A stretch of 64,000 bases of DNA from Ampullaceana balthica (GCA_944989445.1 CALYLW010000017.1:72001-136000); one strand, 5' to 3'; counted from the stretch's first letter, positions 12,301 to 25,131 are shown. Notes: a model not told the origin generated them from the letters alone. Made by a program: numbers and translations.

Positions 12301-12721
12301 AACAATCAGTAATGTAATCAGTTATACTTGCAGATATAATTCTTTTTTATGTTTGATAAATGTAAACTGTCTTCCATGTAATAAACTTTCAGGAAATTTA
12401 GTTCAGTTTTATTGTAACAACTTTTTTTTTCTCAAATGTGCGGCGAATGCCCCCCTTGCCCCCCTTCCCTACGCCCATGCGCAGGACCTCTTATTCGCCC
12501 CCCCTAGCCCCGCCCCTGATTCCTGGGGTGGAATATAACACTCTCGATAATAATAATTAACAATTGAAAATTTTATATAAAGTTTATAATATACAAATAT
12601 TTGATTGTGTGATTTAATTTGCGACTTCAACCGTACAGTCATTATATGTTGTAGCTAGTTTAGGAAATGAATGTTTCATATTGAATGCATTGATAATTAT
12701 GTGTGTGGTATTATTTGTATG

Positions 12722-12787
12722 CCAAGCGCTGCGAGCCCAGTTTACAGCGCCATATAAATTATCAATTCATTATTAGTATTGTTATTA
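12722..12787 (+). mobile_element. SINE/LINE 3'-tail fragment
   Basis: Reads GCCAAGCGCTGCGAGCCCAG ... CAGCGCCATATAAATT followed by degenerate ATT/TTA repeats. A GCGC-TATAAAT-(ATT)n ending is common to animal SINEs and their partner LINEs. A second related tail lies inverted at 57722-57800. Only the 3' end is recognisable here. Confidence 0.6.
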
Positions 12788-14263
12788 TGTACAGAATGTC
12801 TTCGACACCGCGCTCTGTTGGCTAAGCTGATTCTCAGAGCATCTGCAAGTTTTTTCACCATGTAATGTGCAAAACAATATCAATATTAATTCGAGCAGTC
12901 GGCGTGTTACATATCCTCATTACAATAAGTTTTGAATCGTACATGTGCAATAATTTGCAGAACTTTTGATTTGCCTTTTGATTTGTTTTGGAATACGTTC
13001 ATTTTGAAAGAAGTTTTGTGTTTTGATAAATATCCGCTCTCATTATCATTAAGTGTTGTCATAATTTAGTTAAGTAAAAATAGTCATTAGAGGACGCTTG
13101 CTTGAACCGAGGTGAAAGAAATTACTAAAAAATCGTTTACTTAGTTTCTTTTAATGAATCCTGCTCAACTTAACCGTAATCGTGTTCGGAAAGAACCAAA
13201 ATCATGGGGCCGACCCGACGCCGCCAACGGGCAAATCTAATAACAAATAACATATTCCATTAAAACACGAGAATAAAACTGTTTTTAAAAAAAAATTAAC
13301 TGCAAAGTACGTGAATAATTATAATCCAAGGTGCTAAACAAATTAATTCACGTTTAAAATCTATAACAAGACAGTAATCAGGGTAAGCGATAACTTTTAC
13401 TTTAAAACATCCCGCCCTCACTCTCACCTCCCCCCTCCCCCTCCCAAAGTGCACAAACAATTGTGATATTTACTCAGAGCATATTTTTGTACAAATTTCC
13501 AACCTGACGTGGCTCACGGCTACTAAAAATAGACGGCTGCTCTACTCTGTTGAAGGCGGGTGGGTTCCCTAAAACTCCCCGCCCCCCACCCCATCCCTAA
13601 CCAGCTGAAACCATCTCATTTCCCCCAAAACGTCACCACGCCATCCGCAGGTGCTAGGCGGTGTGTTTCCCCAGGTAGGGAAGTCCGAATAACTCAGGAT
13701 GCTGGTGTAAGGAGACCAAAGTTGTCGTCCCTGACTGAGACCGCCATCCGTCCCGGTAAGGAGACCCTAGGGATGTTTAATAATGCTGAAATGTCAACAC
13801 GGGCGTTGGTTGGTTTGCTCCATATTCCCCCCCCCCTCCATCCCATGATGTCCGCCCCGCATCTTCACAAAACCGAATACGAATGTTAAAGTTTTAAATT
13901 TATATTCTGTGTGTGACTAACATGGTTTTATTTTTTTTTAAATGTAATTGGAACACGAAACCTGTTTAGTATTTTTAATTTATTATTGTGCAAGGACAGT
14001 TAATGTTCTGTTATTTCAATAATAATTTGACGTCACATTTAAAAAAAAATTCCCCCAGTTATATTTATTGTTAAAGAAGATAGGCAGATAGGACATGTGT
14101 GCCTCTGTAGGTACCATATACAACGCCCAGGTTTCGCCGTTTCTTCTTCCCGAGTCTGTACAGTGTTGCCACCTACCGACGAACGACGGTAGCGCTAATG
14201 TTAATGTGGTTTTGTGACCTTTCTTACATCTAAATATTATGGACACGGGTAGTGACGGGTACA
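12788..14263. other. Unassigned stretch
   Basis: No gene recognised. The composition alternates between AT-rich parts and a GC-richer segment at about 13400-13870 with C-runs. The open frame at 13560-13889 has no recognisable domain. Confidence 0.5.
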
Positions 14264-14376
14264 CTTGTTTATTTGTTTATTTGTTTATTTGTTTATTTGT
14301 TTATTTGTTTATTTGTTTATTTGTTTATTTGTTTATTTGTTTATTTGTTTATTTGTTTATTTGTTTATTTGTTTAA
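14264..14376. repeat. (TTTGTTTA)n octanucleotide repeat
   Basis: About 14 perfect copies of the 8-bp unit TTTGTTTA. The near-perfect array implies recent expansion. Confidence 0.95.
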
Positions 14377-16250
14377 ATACGCACAAGAATGAAACAATGT
14401 TGATGTATTTGCTATAAGCGCATCTAACTTGAGGTTTCTGAAGGCGTCCACCGTGGACCTGAGACGGACATCCTCACTTGGGGCACTCTTGTCAAGACTT
14501 TAATGAGAGACTACGTAGTGATGGACAAGCTGCGGGTTGGGGGGAGGGAGGAGTTCAGGTGTAAGCTGGGGTCATCGCTGGACAGTGGTGTCGGTAGTGC
14601 TGTCACCAAGAGGCCATACATAATTTTATATTTAAATTGTCTGTAAAAACAAATACTTATGAAAAGTATAAATTTTCCTTTTAGCTTTTCACCGAGTGTC
14701 AAGAAGTGCGTCTTCTGAAGTCACATTTTTCTTCCGAATGCACATAAAATTATTCATATGAAGGCAAGGTATCGACACATCTCATACATTTTAAGGGGAA
14801 AGCCCACGGATTTTCTGTTCTCATTTTCAATGTAGGATATAAGGGGAGAATATCCCAGCTTCCAACATCCTTCTAGCCATTCGCACGTTTTGTATCTCTA
14901 ATTTTATTTTAAAAACTGTATTTACCTAACAGGTTACTTTAAAAAAAAATTGTGTTCCTGTTTAATGAATGATAATGGTAATACAAGGGAATAATAAGGT
15001 GGACATTTCGGAAATGCGCGCGTTGTGTGTGTGTGTGTTAAAGACATGTTTTGAAAACACCAACGAATTAATTTTTAAATTAAAAAAAAATGTGTGTGTG
15101 TTAATAAGAGAGATTTCAGGTAAATGTTTATCTTTCTAAATTTTCGCTTTAAAAATTTTCCCGTGACATTTGAGCCGAAAGACGTGTTTTCCTAAGTTTC
15201 TGTTGTTGCAGGTAAACAATTTCAGAATAACATAGCAGCATGTGGAACATTTTATAACCAGAACAATGAGCCTGGGCACGAACAATTCAAATCTCACGAG
15301 ACCATGCGTTCAAAATGCATTAAGGTTTTTTTCTCTCCTAAAAACAGTTCCAGTTAGTTAAGAAGTGCGAACAATTGTATTTAGAAATTAAAAAGTAATC
15401 TTTAAAATTATATTATTTAAAAAAGAGGTCATTGTTAACGGGAAATAAATTATTTCCTCTCAAATTATGGTACAAACGTCAAATCCGCGTTACATTTACG
15501 CTTGACTTTAAATAAATATTTTTTTTCTTCTCAAAATCAGCCTTCCCAGAATTCAGGCTGCGTTTAATACCTTACCATCTTTCAAACCATCGTATGTCAA
15601 TCTCCCATTCCCCCATTTCTCTCTCTCCCTCTCCCTCCCTCTCTCTGCCTCTCTGTTGAGAAAACCTGGCAGAATCATACTACTGAACTGACGTGGGTGA
15701 ATATTCATTACGCCATGTAGCCAGGAGGAAGGCAGGAGTCCATCACCTATCCGTTCGAGATAGCACCAGGGGATGGGTAGATACGGGACACGGTGGTGAC
15801 CACACTAATCGCTAGGTGCGGCTCCTGGTGTGAAGATATCGCCGCGAAGACGCGCAGACTTCCCGCCACGAAATCGGCTTTGATGTCACCCCCATCCCTT
15901 TAACGTGACAATTGCGGCGCCGCCTTGACAAATACTGTCCACGTTGGGTGGTAGGTTGATCACTGACCCGTGGTCACGGATGAGATAGTGACCACTGCTG
16001 TTTTGTGTCGTTTTGTTCTAGTCACAGCTGACAAACATAGTGGACCTCTGATGTACTGGTGGTCTTAACTAAGACTATCGTCCACGACCGAGGTAGAGAT
16101 TATCATGACCCCTGGTCATAGTTCTGTGAGTCACCAATAAGTTAGATAAGTGGGGGGGTGGGGGTGGTGGGGGAGGGGTGGTGGCACAATGACCAATTGG
16201 ACGTTTTCTGATTTAGAGATTAGAGCTTTGATAAAAGGGCCGTTCCCAGG
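14377..16250. other. Unassigned stretch
   Basis: No gene recognised. Short GT runs lie near 15025 and 15090, a CTCCCT-rich tract at 15615-15650, and a G-rich tract at 16151-16183. The 15660-16140 part is less AT-rich and may be single-copy non-coding sequence. Confidence 0.5.
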
Positions 16251-16445
16251 GGCTTGCCTAGGACTCCTTGCATAAGACTTTGTGTGTAGGACTCGTAGCC
16301 TAAGACTTCTTGCCTAGGACTCCTTGTCTATATAGGACTCCTTGTCTATGAGTCCTTGACAAAGACTTCGTGTATAGGACTCGTAGCCTAACACTTCTTG
16401 TCCAGGACTCCTTGTCTAGGACTCCTTGTCTAGACTTCTTTCCTT
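16251..16445. repeat. Diverged short-period repeat (GGACTCCTTG)
   Basis: Repeated GGACTCCTTGTCTA and GACTTC(G/T)TG(T/C) segments with irregular spacing of about 15-18 bases, alternating between two related forms. Confidence 0.75.
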
Positions 16446-17393
16446 TGATGCACCAATGGCGTTGAAGACATATATATGTTTTATGAGAGTCAAAATTCCC
16501 TTTCCATCCACACTTCCTGAGGCGCTACAGCAAGTATAAAGCTTGGGCCTGACTCACTACTTCTTTCCCCTCAGATCTAAAACTCTATTTATATTTGTAG
16601 CACGCAGTCAAGTGAACCAGTCAAGTGTGAGCAGCAATCTGGAAACACCGGAATGGTCAAAGCAAAAAATCTAAAAGACCGGCGTCATAAAATCCAGACT
16701 CTCCGTGTTGTTTGAGATGTCGTGACTCTTGCACTGCTTCGGTATCATGAAAAACTTTCCCCATCCCCCCTCCCTAGGCTTGAACACCAAGAACATCCAT
16801 GGCTGCCAAAGACAACCAGGGACTGCGGGAAAAGCCTTCAGAGGGCAAGTTTGAGGCCACAAAACTCGACACGTTCGTTTATATTGACTCCTGCCTTCCA
16901 ACCTTCAGTTCCGGGTCCCACTGCGACACATAAAATATCCTCTTCAGTACCACAGAACCATCGCGACATAATTAGCAGCCATGTTCATTATTAAGATACT
17001 AGTGTATCACCCGCCAAAAATTACGGAAGTTTTCAAAATAAATACACATCAGACTAAAAAAATAATGTAATATAGAACTTTCATTTATTTTATTTATGTT
17101 TAATTATTCATTTATTTTCATATTGAACAATTTTATGCGAAACTTTCGAAAATAGTTATTGTTGGTGGAGTAATTTGGTGCGCTGCTTTCTAAAATTAGT
17201 AGCGTCACGGACGGGATGGGAGTAGGGGACGGACCTTGCAAATTATGTATATTGATTGATCTTTGGCCCTCAAGATGAAAAGTTGTTTTGAAATATTTCC
17301 CCAGGGAATTCCGAAATTCTAACCCATAGTTAAATATACAGAAGCATGACCAGGTTTTCCGCGCCCTTGGCTAATTCATTTTTGGCGCCCTTG
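16446..17393. other. Unassigned stretch
   Basis: No gene recognised. Overlapping short open frames at 16671-16994 on both strands lack known domains. The right part is AT-rich. Confidence 0.5.
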
Positions 17394-17485
17394 AGACATA
17401 GGGAAAATATCATATTATACACAGAATAAATTGAATATTGGAGGATTAGCAACCGCCCCGATGCCAAGTCGTTGTTATGCCTCTG
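17394..17485 (-). mobile_element. TE end fragment, family shared with 43189-43304
   Basis: Matches 43189-43304 over GGCGCCCTTGAGA, GGGAAAATA, ACAGAATAAATTGA, GGATTAGC and GCCCCGATGCCAAGTCGTTG. Reverse-complemented, the right edge reads CAGAGGCATAACAACGACTT, close to a hAT-like terminus. Only this end is visible, and no target duplication can be assigned. Confidence 0.65.
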
Positions 17486-19043
17486 GTTATATTGTATTTA
17501 TTTGTATTAAAAAAAGAAAGTGAACAAGTTTTTAAAGTATGAATATTTTTTAGCATTAATGAGCATGTTCATTATGAAAGTAATCTGAAAGGCAAAAAAA
17601 ACAACAACACCAGATGTATAATCTTTGCAGCCGATTGGTCCACAACAAATAGAAAGCGAAGACTATGAAAACCCCCGGGATGACAGACATCAAGCGGGTA
17701 TTAACAAGGGTGCTTGTTTAACTGTAAGCCCATTGATGACGTGGGGGTATTAAAAAAAAAGTCGGCTCCCATTGTGTTAGAAGAATAACAGGTGTTATTA
17801 TTATTAGTAAACCTCTGAAAAACATTGTGTGAGTGGGGGGGGGGAGGGGCAGGGGTAAACATATGCAGTAATTCGATAAAGCCTTTAATGCCTTATATTT
17901 GACTAAACATATTTCGTCATATCTGTGCTATTGAGTGACTCTTCAGTTCTAATTGGTCTAAAACAAAATATATTGTTGTACTCGGTTGGTCAGATACGTA
18001 ATTACCATTCGTAGGCATATACTTAAAAGTACGTTAACAACTTTTAAAGGTACGTACATAAATATATATAAATATTTATAGATATTTGGGTATATATTTT
18101 GACATCTCTCTATACTCTATACAAATCTATAATATTTTTTTTTCTCATCCAAGTCCTACTGACCAGTTACTAATACCCTGAAAGTTACTTAATTAAATCC
18201 TTTTTTTTTAGAGAATAACGTGGCCAAGTCGGCCAGTGATTCTACCGGGGGTCGAGGCTGAAGTTATAAAGGTGATTAATTCCGGTGTAATTATGCCACG
18301 GGGGTCACTTGGACAGATCGGGCCGCTGGAGACATTTTTACGGCCGGGAAGGAACCGGGCGGTGACGTCACAGCCACCAATAAACTCAAGTCTCGTACGG
18401 TACGTCGAGTGGGGAAGGGGGGAGTAGGGGTGGAGGGCGTTCATGTTCGAGCGGTATTGGGAGGGGGGGGGGAGGGGATTCATTGGTCAACGATGAAACG
18501 GAAATGGGCAGCTGATTGAAATGATCTGTGATGTTTTGTATTAGCATTTCAACACGTCAACCAAAACCAAGAAAGTGATACCTTGGCGGGTGCTCATTAC
18601 TCACACACCAGACTTCTATAATAAATTTGTTTTTAAAACTGGTAGCAGAGTCGACCGCGCCAAGGGGGCTGAACTCAGGCAAACATTTTGAGTGATGCAC
18701 GACTGATGTATTCGGTCTACGGAAAGGGTGCAAGAAAGGCACACAAAGAGAGCGCGCTGGAGACAAAATACCAAAAGAAGAAAAAAGGGGCCCGTCATTT
18801 ATATTTTTTTGAAAATATCAACTGTTCATAATACGACATATCTCGGGGTTTGCTTGGTTTTCAGCCCATGAATATTGATAATGACATCCTAATGCAGTGA
18901 ACAAAGTGTGACATTTCTAGGTGATCTTTTTCTGCTGAAAGTCCTTGTGGATAATACATCGAAATTAAAATATATTATTGCATCCTTATTTATATATTGT
19001 TATGCTGTTTTTTTTCCCTTAAAATAAATAGTTAAATATTTCA
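17486..19043. other. Unassigned stretch with a GC-richer island
   Basis: No gene is recognised. A GC-richer island at about 18208-18480 stands out from AT-rich surroundings and contains a perfect palindromic CRE-type site, TGACGTCA, at 18363-18370, plus several TAATT-type homeodomain-like cores. It could be a regulatory element. That is a guess from composition and motif only. Confidence 0.4.
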
Positions 19044-19294
19044 CTGGATAGCGAAGTCAATAGGGCGCTCGCCTCTAACAAGCTGAGGGGCGGGGGATCT
19101 AGCCCACGTTAAAGCCACAATAAAAATGTTGATGAATGATCGCTAAAAAGTCCTCCGCTGACCTGCAGAGGAGATGGGCGCCGCCAAGGTCTACCAAGCC
19201 CCGAGAATGTTCTAATGGAAACATTAGAACCCCTTCCGACCACGAGGTCATGGGACACACACACACACAAAAAAGAGTATTATTATTATTATTT
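19044..19294 (+). mobile_element. tRNA-derived SINE
   Basis: The 5' part resembles a tRNA gene with an A-box-like TAGCGAAGTCAATAGG at 19049 and a B-box-like GGATCTAGCCC at 19095-19105. A tRNA-unrelated body follows, then a 3' tail of TATTATTATTATT. Together these give the A-box, B-box, body and simple-repeat tail order of a SINE. The B-box departs from consensus, so this copy is probably inactive. Confidence 0.65.
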
Positions 19295-19639
19295 TGTATC
19301 TGAAGAAGGCCTTTTCAAGTTCGTTGATTCTCAAGTTCATTTTATTCAGGTTTTCTCCTTCCTTTTTGAATGATACACACCTATATCCAGTCTTAATTTA
19401 TAATATCATTTACATCTATGAAATGAGGCTGTTATTTGCTAATTACAATCATCTAGGTAAATCTAAAGTAGATTATTTGCCTCCTTAAGTATATACGATT
19501 CTCTTGAATTCTCACCAACTTCCCGCCATCATCAGCGACTTACCGACTCCGTATGTCTGTCTGTGTGAGCTAGTCATTAAGTTTATACCATTAGTTAAAT
19601 TCTCTGTGTAAGCTATAAATATATGGAGCGTCGTAGAAA

Positions 19640-19956
19640 CTCACATTGGGCAATGGCTCAGGCGCTGTAAGAAATACAAATTTATGGTCTACGCATGTAA
19701 TATAGCAACGCTACCAGGTCGAGGTACACTAAGAAAACCTGCTCCTAACACAACAAAGCAAGCCCTGAAATGGAACCCACAGGGTAAGCGGAAAAGAGGC
19801 CGTCCAAGAAACACTTGGCGCCGAGAAGTGGAGGCAGACATCAAGAGAATTGGCCATGAATGGAAGATCCTGGAGAAGCTGGCCCAGGATAGAGATGCCT
19901 GGAGGTCTCTCGTAGGTGGCCTATGCCCTTGGAGGAATCGCAGACGCCGACGATGA
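19640..19956 (+). pseudogene. Non-LTR retrotransposon reverse-transcriptase C-terminal tail
   Basis: The frame 19684-19956 contains KQALKWNPQGKRKRGRPRNT, then WRREVEAD and AQDRDAWRSLVGGLCP. This W-N-P-x-G-x-R-x-R-G-R-P ... D-R-x-x-W-R-x-L-V-G-G-L-C-P ending is the familiar C-terminal tail of many invertebrate LINE ORF2 proteins. The polymerase domain itself is absent, as expected for a 5'-truncated insertion. The upstream Met is not a real start. The non-coding 3' part probably continues to about 20047. The LINE clade cannot be fixed from this piece. Confidence 0.85.
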
Positions 19957-20065
19957 TCGGTGGATGCCCCTCATGGACGAGAAGGCTCAACAACAATTCA
20001 ACAACCAGGTCGAGGAGGTTAAAATCCCACAAATCAAATTTATTTAACGGCCAGCAAATCGTTTA

Positions 20066-20458
20066 GTGAGGTCCATACTATGGGTCAGTTGGTGGTTAGG
20101 TGAGGTCCAAACTATAGGTCAGTTGGTGGTAAAGTGAGGTCCCAACTATGGGTCAGTTGGTGGGTGTGATGAGGTCAAAACTATGGGTCAGTTGGTGGTT
20201 AGGTGAGGTCCAAACTAAGGGTCAGTTGGTGGTTAGGTGAGGTCCAAACTATGGGTCAGTTGGTGATTAGGTGAGGTCCAAACTATGGGTCAGTTGGTGG
20301 GTGTGATGAGGTCCAAACTATGGGTCAGTTGGTGGTTAGGTGAGGTCCAAACTATGGGTCAGTTGGTGGTTAGGTGAGGTCCAAACTATGGGTCAGTTGA
20401 TGGTTAAGTGAGGTCCAAACTAAGGGCTATTTGATAGTTTGGTGAGGTCCAAATTGGG
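20066..20458. repeat. 34-bp minisatellite
   Basis: About 11 copies of a 34-bp unit, GGTGAGGTCCAAACTATGGG then TCAGTTGGTGGTTA. It sits directly next to the LINE tail. Some units carry GTGTGAT in place of GGTTAGG. Confidence 0.9.
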
Positions 20459-20673
20459 AGTCTGCATGGCTAATCATCATCAGCTCCTCAATAACTCTGT
20501 TTTGTTTTAACTGCACATACATTTTCCCGAGAATGTCACCAAAATAGTTGTCGGAACATAAATGATCAATTCGACTGTGTGGTCACAATGTTCAACACAG
20601 GCGTAGATGGCGTAGAGAGTATGTTGGTTTCGTTATCAGGGTTTTTACCGTGCAATGACCCACATTAAGTGTT

Positions 20674-20720
<47 letters not shown>

Positions 20721-21000
20721 TTGTGTGTTGGGGGTAATTTATACATAGATGATAGTAAAGGGTTGCGGATTCATTATCACCAAAAATGAGAAGAGGATTC
20801 AATTTTCATTGCGGATGAAGTTACAGAGTGAAAGAGAGTAAGAGGAGAGCACGAAAGAAAAAGAGGATAGGTGGCAGGGAGAGAGAGAGAGAGGGAGAGA
20901 AGCACTACGTTCTCGATCGGCATGAGTGATGCAATCTTCAAAGATTTTTTTTTAAAAATCAACAAGGCAAACTGTCAATAGAATAGCACGCCCCTTAATT
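20459..21000. other. Unassigned stretch with GT microsatellite
   Basis: A (GT)n array with TTTG interruptions lies at about 20671-20728, and an AGAG-rich tract at 20876-20900. No gene seen. Confidence 0.5.
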
Positions 21001-22321
21001 AACGTGTGGATGTCTCGAGCTGAAACATGAGTTCTGGTGGTAGGACCCAGTTTGTCAGGCAGGACCAGGGGACACCCATCAGTCAAGCCTTCCCTATACG
21101 CTGCCCACTCCGATGCGGCTTTCAACTTCAAAGAACCCGAGTCGTGGTGGTGGTGGTGGGGGGGGGTGCGCTATCATACCCCCCACACAACACAATCCAC
21201 ACCCAGTGTGACTGAGTCCATCGCCGAATGAAGAGTGGGGCAAAACACAAAAACAAACCATCCTGCACCAGAATCGATCGATCCGAGAAGTGATTGACGT
21301 CGCGAAACCCCACCCCGCGTCACATCAGCCTGCGGTAGGGATGACAAAGGAGGCGGGGCCGGTCGCCGAGCAAAAAAAGTGTCCCCTGTCGCCATTGGGT
21401 CCGTCGTTGTCGCCAGGCCCCTCCCCCTCTTGCCCCCTCAAGTGGCTCGTCGACTATATTGACGGGGTCATCTCACCATACCGGGGTATATTTTCCCAAC
21501 GCCTCTAAAGGACTTGCTTTACGAGTTTGTGCTGGCCCCCAGTACAACAGGACCTAGTGTTTGCCGAAGTCGTGAAGTTTAGAACTCCCTCAAACATTCA
21601 CTATTTTGCCCTCCGGCACCGAGGGGGGCTCGCCATTGCAAGCAGAAAGATTAATAATATTAATAATTGCATATGTCGAGTGAGAGAGTGTGCGCGCGTG
21701 TGTTCCTCCGCCAAACAACGCCGACTCCAAATCACCAAGACAAGTTTGGTTTAGTCAAACCGTTTACTCGAAGCCTCAGATTATTTACCCGAACGAATCG
21801 ACCATATTTTTTTCTTCGTTGGATCATCTCGGTAAAACTTCAGCCACGGCGGTAATTAAATTTATCTCCAACAAGGCAACAAAGGAAATACTGTGGAGGT
21901 TATTTTCCGGTTAGTTTTTGTACATTTTGTGGTGGATTTCCTGCGACCAAGGAGACGACGCCCGAGTGATAAAATCTAGTGTATAGGCAGATAAGGTGTT
22001 TTTTGTGTGTGTGCAAATTTTTACATCCGAAAAAATTTAAAAATTTCAAAGTGCCTGGTGTGATCTGGGCGAAGAGTGACCGAGCCCATGGATTAAATTC
22101 GACGATTCTGTCCCCAGGTCGATCTCAACAGGTGTGTTGGCTTTTCTCAATTCTCGGAAAAATCTTCAGTCGGCCGTAAGTTGTAAGAAAAAAACACAAC
22201 AACCTTCGAGATGGCCGCTGTGTTAACGTGAAAATACCGGTTGTGAATTTATTCCAATAAAGATAAAACTTGGAAGCCCTATTCTGAGCGAGTTCGGGCC
22301 TTAATTATTGTAACACTAAAG
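21001..22321 (+). promoter_or_regulatory. GC/CpG-richer stretch ending in a strong splice donor; possible promoter and 5' UTR exon
   Basis: From about 21020 to 21620 the sequence is clearly GC-richer and CpG-richer than its AT-rich surroundings. It ends at a textbook donor, AAAG|GTAAGG, with the last exonic base at 22321. The stretch before the donor (21900-22321) has no long open frame, so it would be an untranslated first exon. FoxA on the same strand starts in an exon with its own acceptor at 45368-45369, which requires an upstream exon, so this is one candidate about 23 kb away. The link is inference only; no TATA box or initiator was identified. Confidence 0.25.
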
Positions 22322-25131
22322 GTAAGGTATCAATTATTATTATTATTATTTGTTGAATGTGGGAAGGGCAGTTAATACGTTTATTATTTACATTTAATTT
22401 TAAATTAAAAAAAACTTCGTTGTAAGTCTCTGGAGGAAATCCATTGGTGACAAAATATTATTCACGTAAATCCCGAGAAGGTGCGGGGTGATTGTAACTG
22501 TAAAACTCCAAGTCATGTGACTGGAGTTAAAATATGAAAATCAACTTAGGCACAGTAAAATATAATCGTAGAGGACAAATTAATGTTTCCTCCTCTCAAT
22601 CTATTCCTCAGTAGTTTAATATTCCTATTTTCAAATTGTAATTTAAAATTACGCCTTTGAAAATATAGTTTGTAACATTCCCCCTTTTCAAATTGTAATG
22701 AAACATTCCGCCTTTCAATACATAGTTTAATATTCCATTCCGCATTTCGAACTATAGTTTAACATTCCGCCCTTTCAAAATGTATTTGAATATTCTGTTT
22801 TTCGAACTATAGTTAAACATTCCGCCTTTGGAAGTATAATTTTAACATTCCGCTTTTCAACCACTAGTTTACCGTATTGCCTTGTAATAATAATAAAAAA
22901 TATTATTAAACTAACAATATTGAGGGTTATGTTACAAAAAAAAACAAAAAACAATGACCCCTGACTGGCCGCTACCTTTTCTTTACACTCCTCTCATTAA
23001 TCATGGACCTGTGAGTGTGAACACATTCTGTTCTCTGGTGCAACCATGTATTTACATGAATAACATTTAATAATTTGATCAACCCCCTACTGTCTTCCAC
23101 CAACTCCGTGTTGTTTTTTTTAAGACCTCGAATCACCTATAAACAATCAAATTATCTCGCGGCGTTGTGATTACTCTCAAGATGAGTTCAATACTATTGA
23201 AAACTTGCTGATGCCTTTACACGAGCGCACCGAAATAACCCGGTGCGGTGTGAAATCTGTAGAGTTTCTTGTCACGACTTCATTGTTTCCTTAAAGGTTA
23301 AAACAATCAGAACTTGCTCAGAAAGTATATATCTGGCTCACCTGTAATGCCGCAGGTATATATTTTTTTTATTTCACATATTTTTTTGGTGGTGTTGTTT
23401 TGGGGGGGGGGTGTTGTAGATGTCGATGGTTGAGTTTTGTTTACTGAGTTAACCCATTAAATGTCAACGCGGAAGGATATTATACCCCCCCCCTCAATCC
23501 CCGGGATGAAGGAACGAATTCGTATGCGGTTCTATGTCGAGTAGACTTGCGCGTAGAATCTTGTAACGGAAATTAATTAAAACAACAAATTAAAATAACT
23601 AATTGTGGAAACACAATAAAACAACCAGAAAGCTAAATAGAACTTTAAAATCAATAGCAGTGGGAAAAATCCCAATAGTAAATATATATTATAAAATATT
23701 ATTATGGTGTTTAGATTTCCAGAATTAACTCATCGTGTGCGGGGAATGTTAAAAAAAATTAGAGCAGTTCGGTTAGTTCTCTAAACAATAACTTAAAATA
23801 ACTAAACAGGATGTCATCAAATGTAATGGCTTTAGAACAGCATACTTTATATCCACGACAAATTCGAAAATAGATTCCAAATAGTTTTTGAATGAACAAA
23901 ATAGAAATATTTGAAAAAAAAATTAACCTCTTAAATTGTACGTGTTAGAAGTTTATTAACAAAAGCAAATATAACTAAATGAATTACCGATTGACTAGCC
24001 CCCCCTTTAGCCCGCTTATTATCACGACTACATGTGACAGTGTTGGTATCTTGTTACACGTAATAATATACAATATACAGGGTTAGTAACCCGACTGTAA
24101 ATGTTATGTGTTTGGGACTGTATGCACTTTGACACAACACAAAAGCCCGACGTATGTGTTTGGAATATACGTGTGTAATTTATGTTTTCTTTTCTTGTGG
24201 GAGTCGTGTGGTCAACATATCGGTTTATCTTCTGCGTAAAACTAATCTCAACATCGCTAGATTTTTTTTTACAAAGAAATACCGATACTGTAACATTCAA
24301 GTGTTTAAAGCGTCAAACAATACAATAATTATAGATTTCAATGGAAAAATATGTAACTTATAGTATTTATGGATGGTCTTGCGCTGCGTATTATAATGAA
24401 CATAAGAACGAATCGCAACGTTCAATTTGATTTCATGGCTATATTTTTTAGTGTTAATGTTCGTACTACTTGATGATGGCTAGCTGGATAATTGTGGTAC
24501 GGCTTTTCTAGTTACAAGAATCACACAGTTAGTACATTTTAGCTATTTATTTATTTGTTATTAGAAGTTAATTATCATCTTTTAATAATATTTTGCTAAC
24601 AACCTATGACATATTGTGTGAAACGTACACAGAAAAAGCGTAATTAACGGATAAGAAAAAAGCAGTGATCGAAATTAGTATCATTGTTGGGGTATCAATA
24701 AAGACGCTAAAATATAATATGACTCGCTAGTTGTATTGATTTTAGAACTGAAATTATCGACACTATGTTACATTTAGCGATTAACCATTCAATTTTATCC
24801 AACAGAAATAAACTTCATATAATCTCAACATATGTCATAAACAAAAGTCAAAACAAATGTTGAAAGTAAATTGTTAAAATAATTGAAGAGCTTAGTGCTA
24901 AAAGTACGTCACAATTTACGCATTTTGAGATAATCAGGTTTTAATTAATTTTTTTGTCTCTTTGATTATAGAATTTTAATGTTTTAGGCTTTAAAAAATG
25001 TGGACCTAATAATAATAACAATGTTATTTTTTCCATCTTTACACGGTAGATTGGTCTAGACCAGATGTTAAATGTCCACTGGTTAGTTTGAATTTGACAA
25101 AAATGTGACTTAAGTACTTTAAGCACTAGGG
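22322..25131. other. AT-rich unassigned stretch with diverged tandem repeat
   Basis: A degenerate tandem repeat lies at about 22600-22870, built on AACATTCCGCCTTTCAA and TATAGTTTAA with a period of roughly 30-35 bases. A G-run lies at 23400-23411. The rest is AT-rich with no recognisable gene. Short open frames at 24028-24363 have no known features. Confidence 0.5.

Larger units (their letters stand above)
10088..12479 (+). mobile_element. hAT transposon with decayed ZMYM1/TTF-type transposase
   Basis: The termini are CATGGGCGTCGCTAGGA on the left and, reverse-complemented, CATGGGCGTAGGGAAGGG on the right. The flanks are CGCAGGAC at 10080-10087 and CGCAGGAC at 12480-12487, a perfect 8-bp target duplication, so both ends are exact. 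The 2392-bp interior carries fragments of a hAT transposase in + orientation, broken by frameshifts and interrupted by a nested element at about 11201-11654. The C-terminal hAT dimerisation region is missing, so this copy is dead and internally deleted. Confidence 0.93.

Noticed and set aside
12488..12525. CAGGGGCGGGGCTAGGGGG-like terminus just right of the 10088-12479 hAT element
   Set aside because: It resembles a hAT end, but no matching partner end or target duplication was found on the far side.
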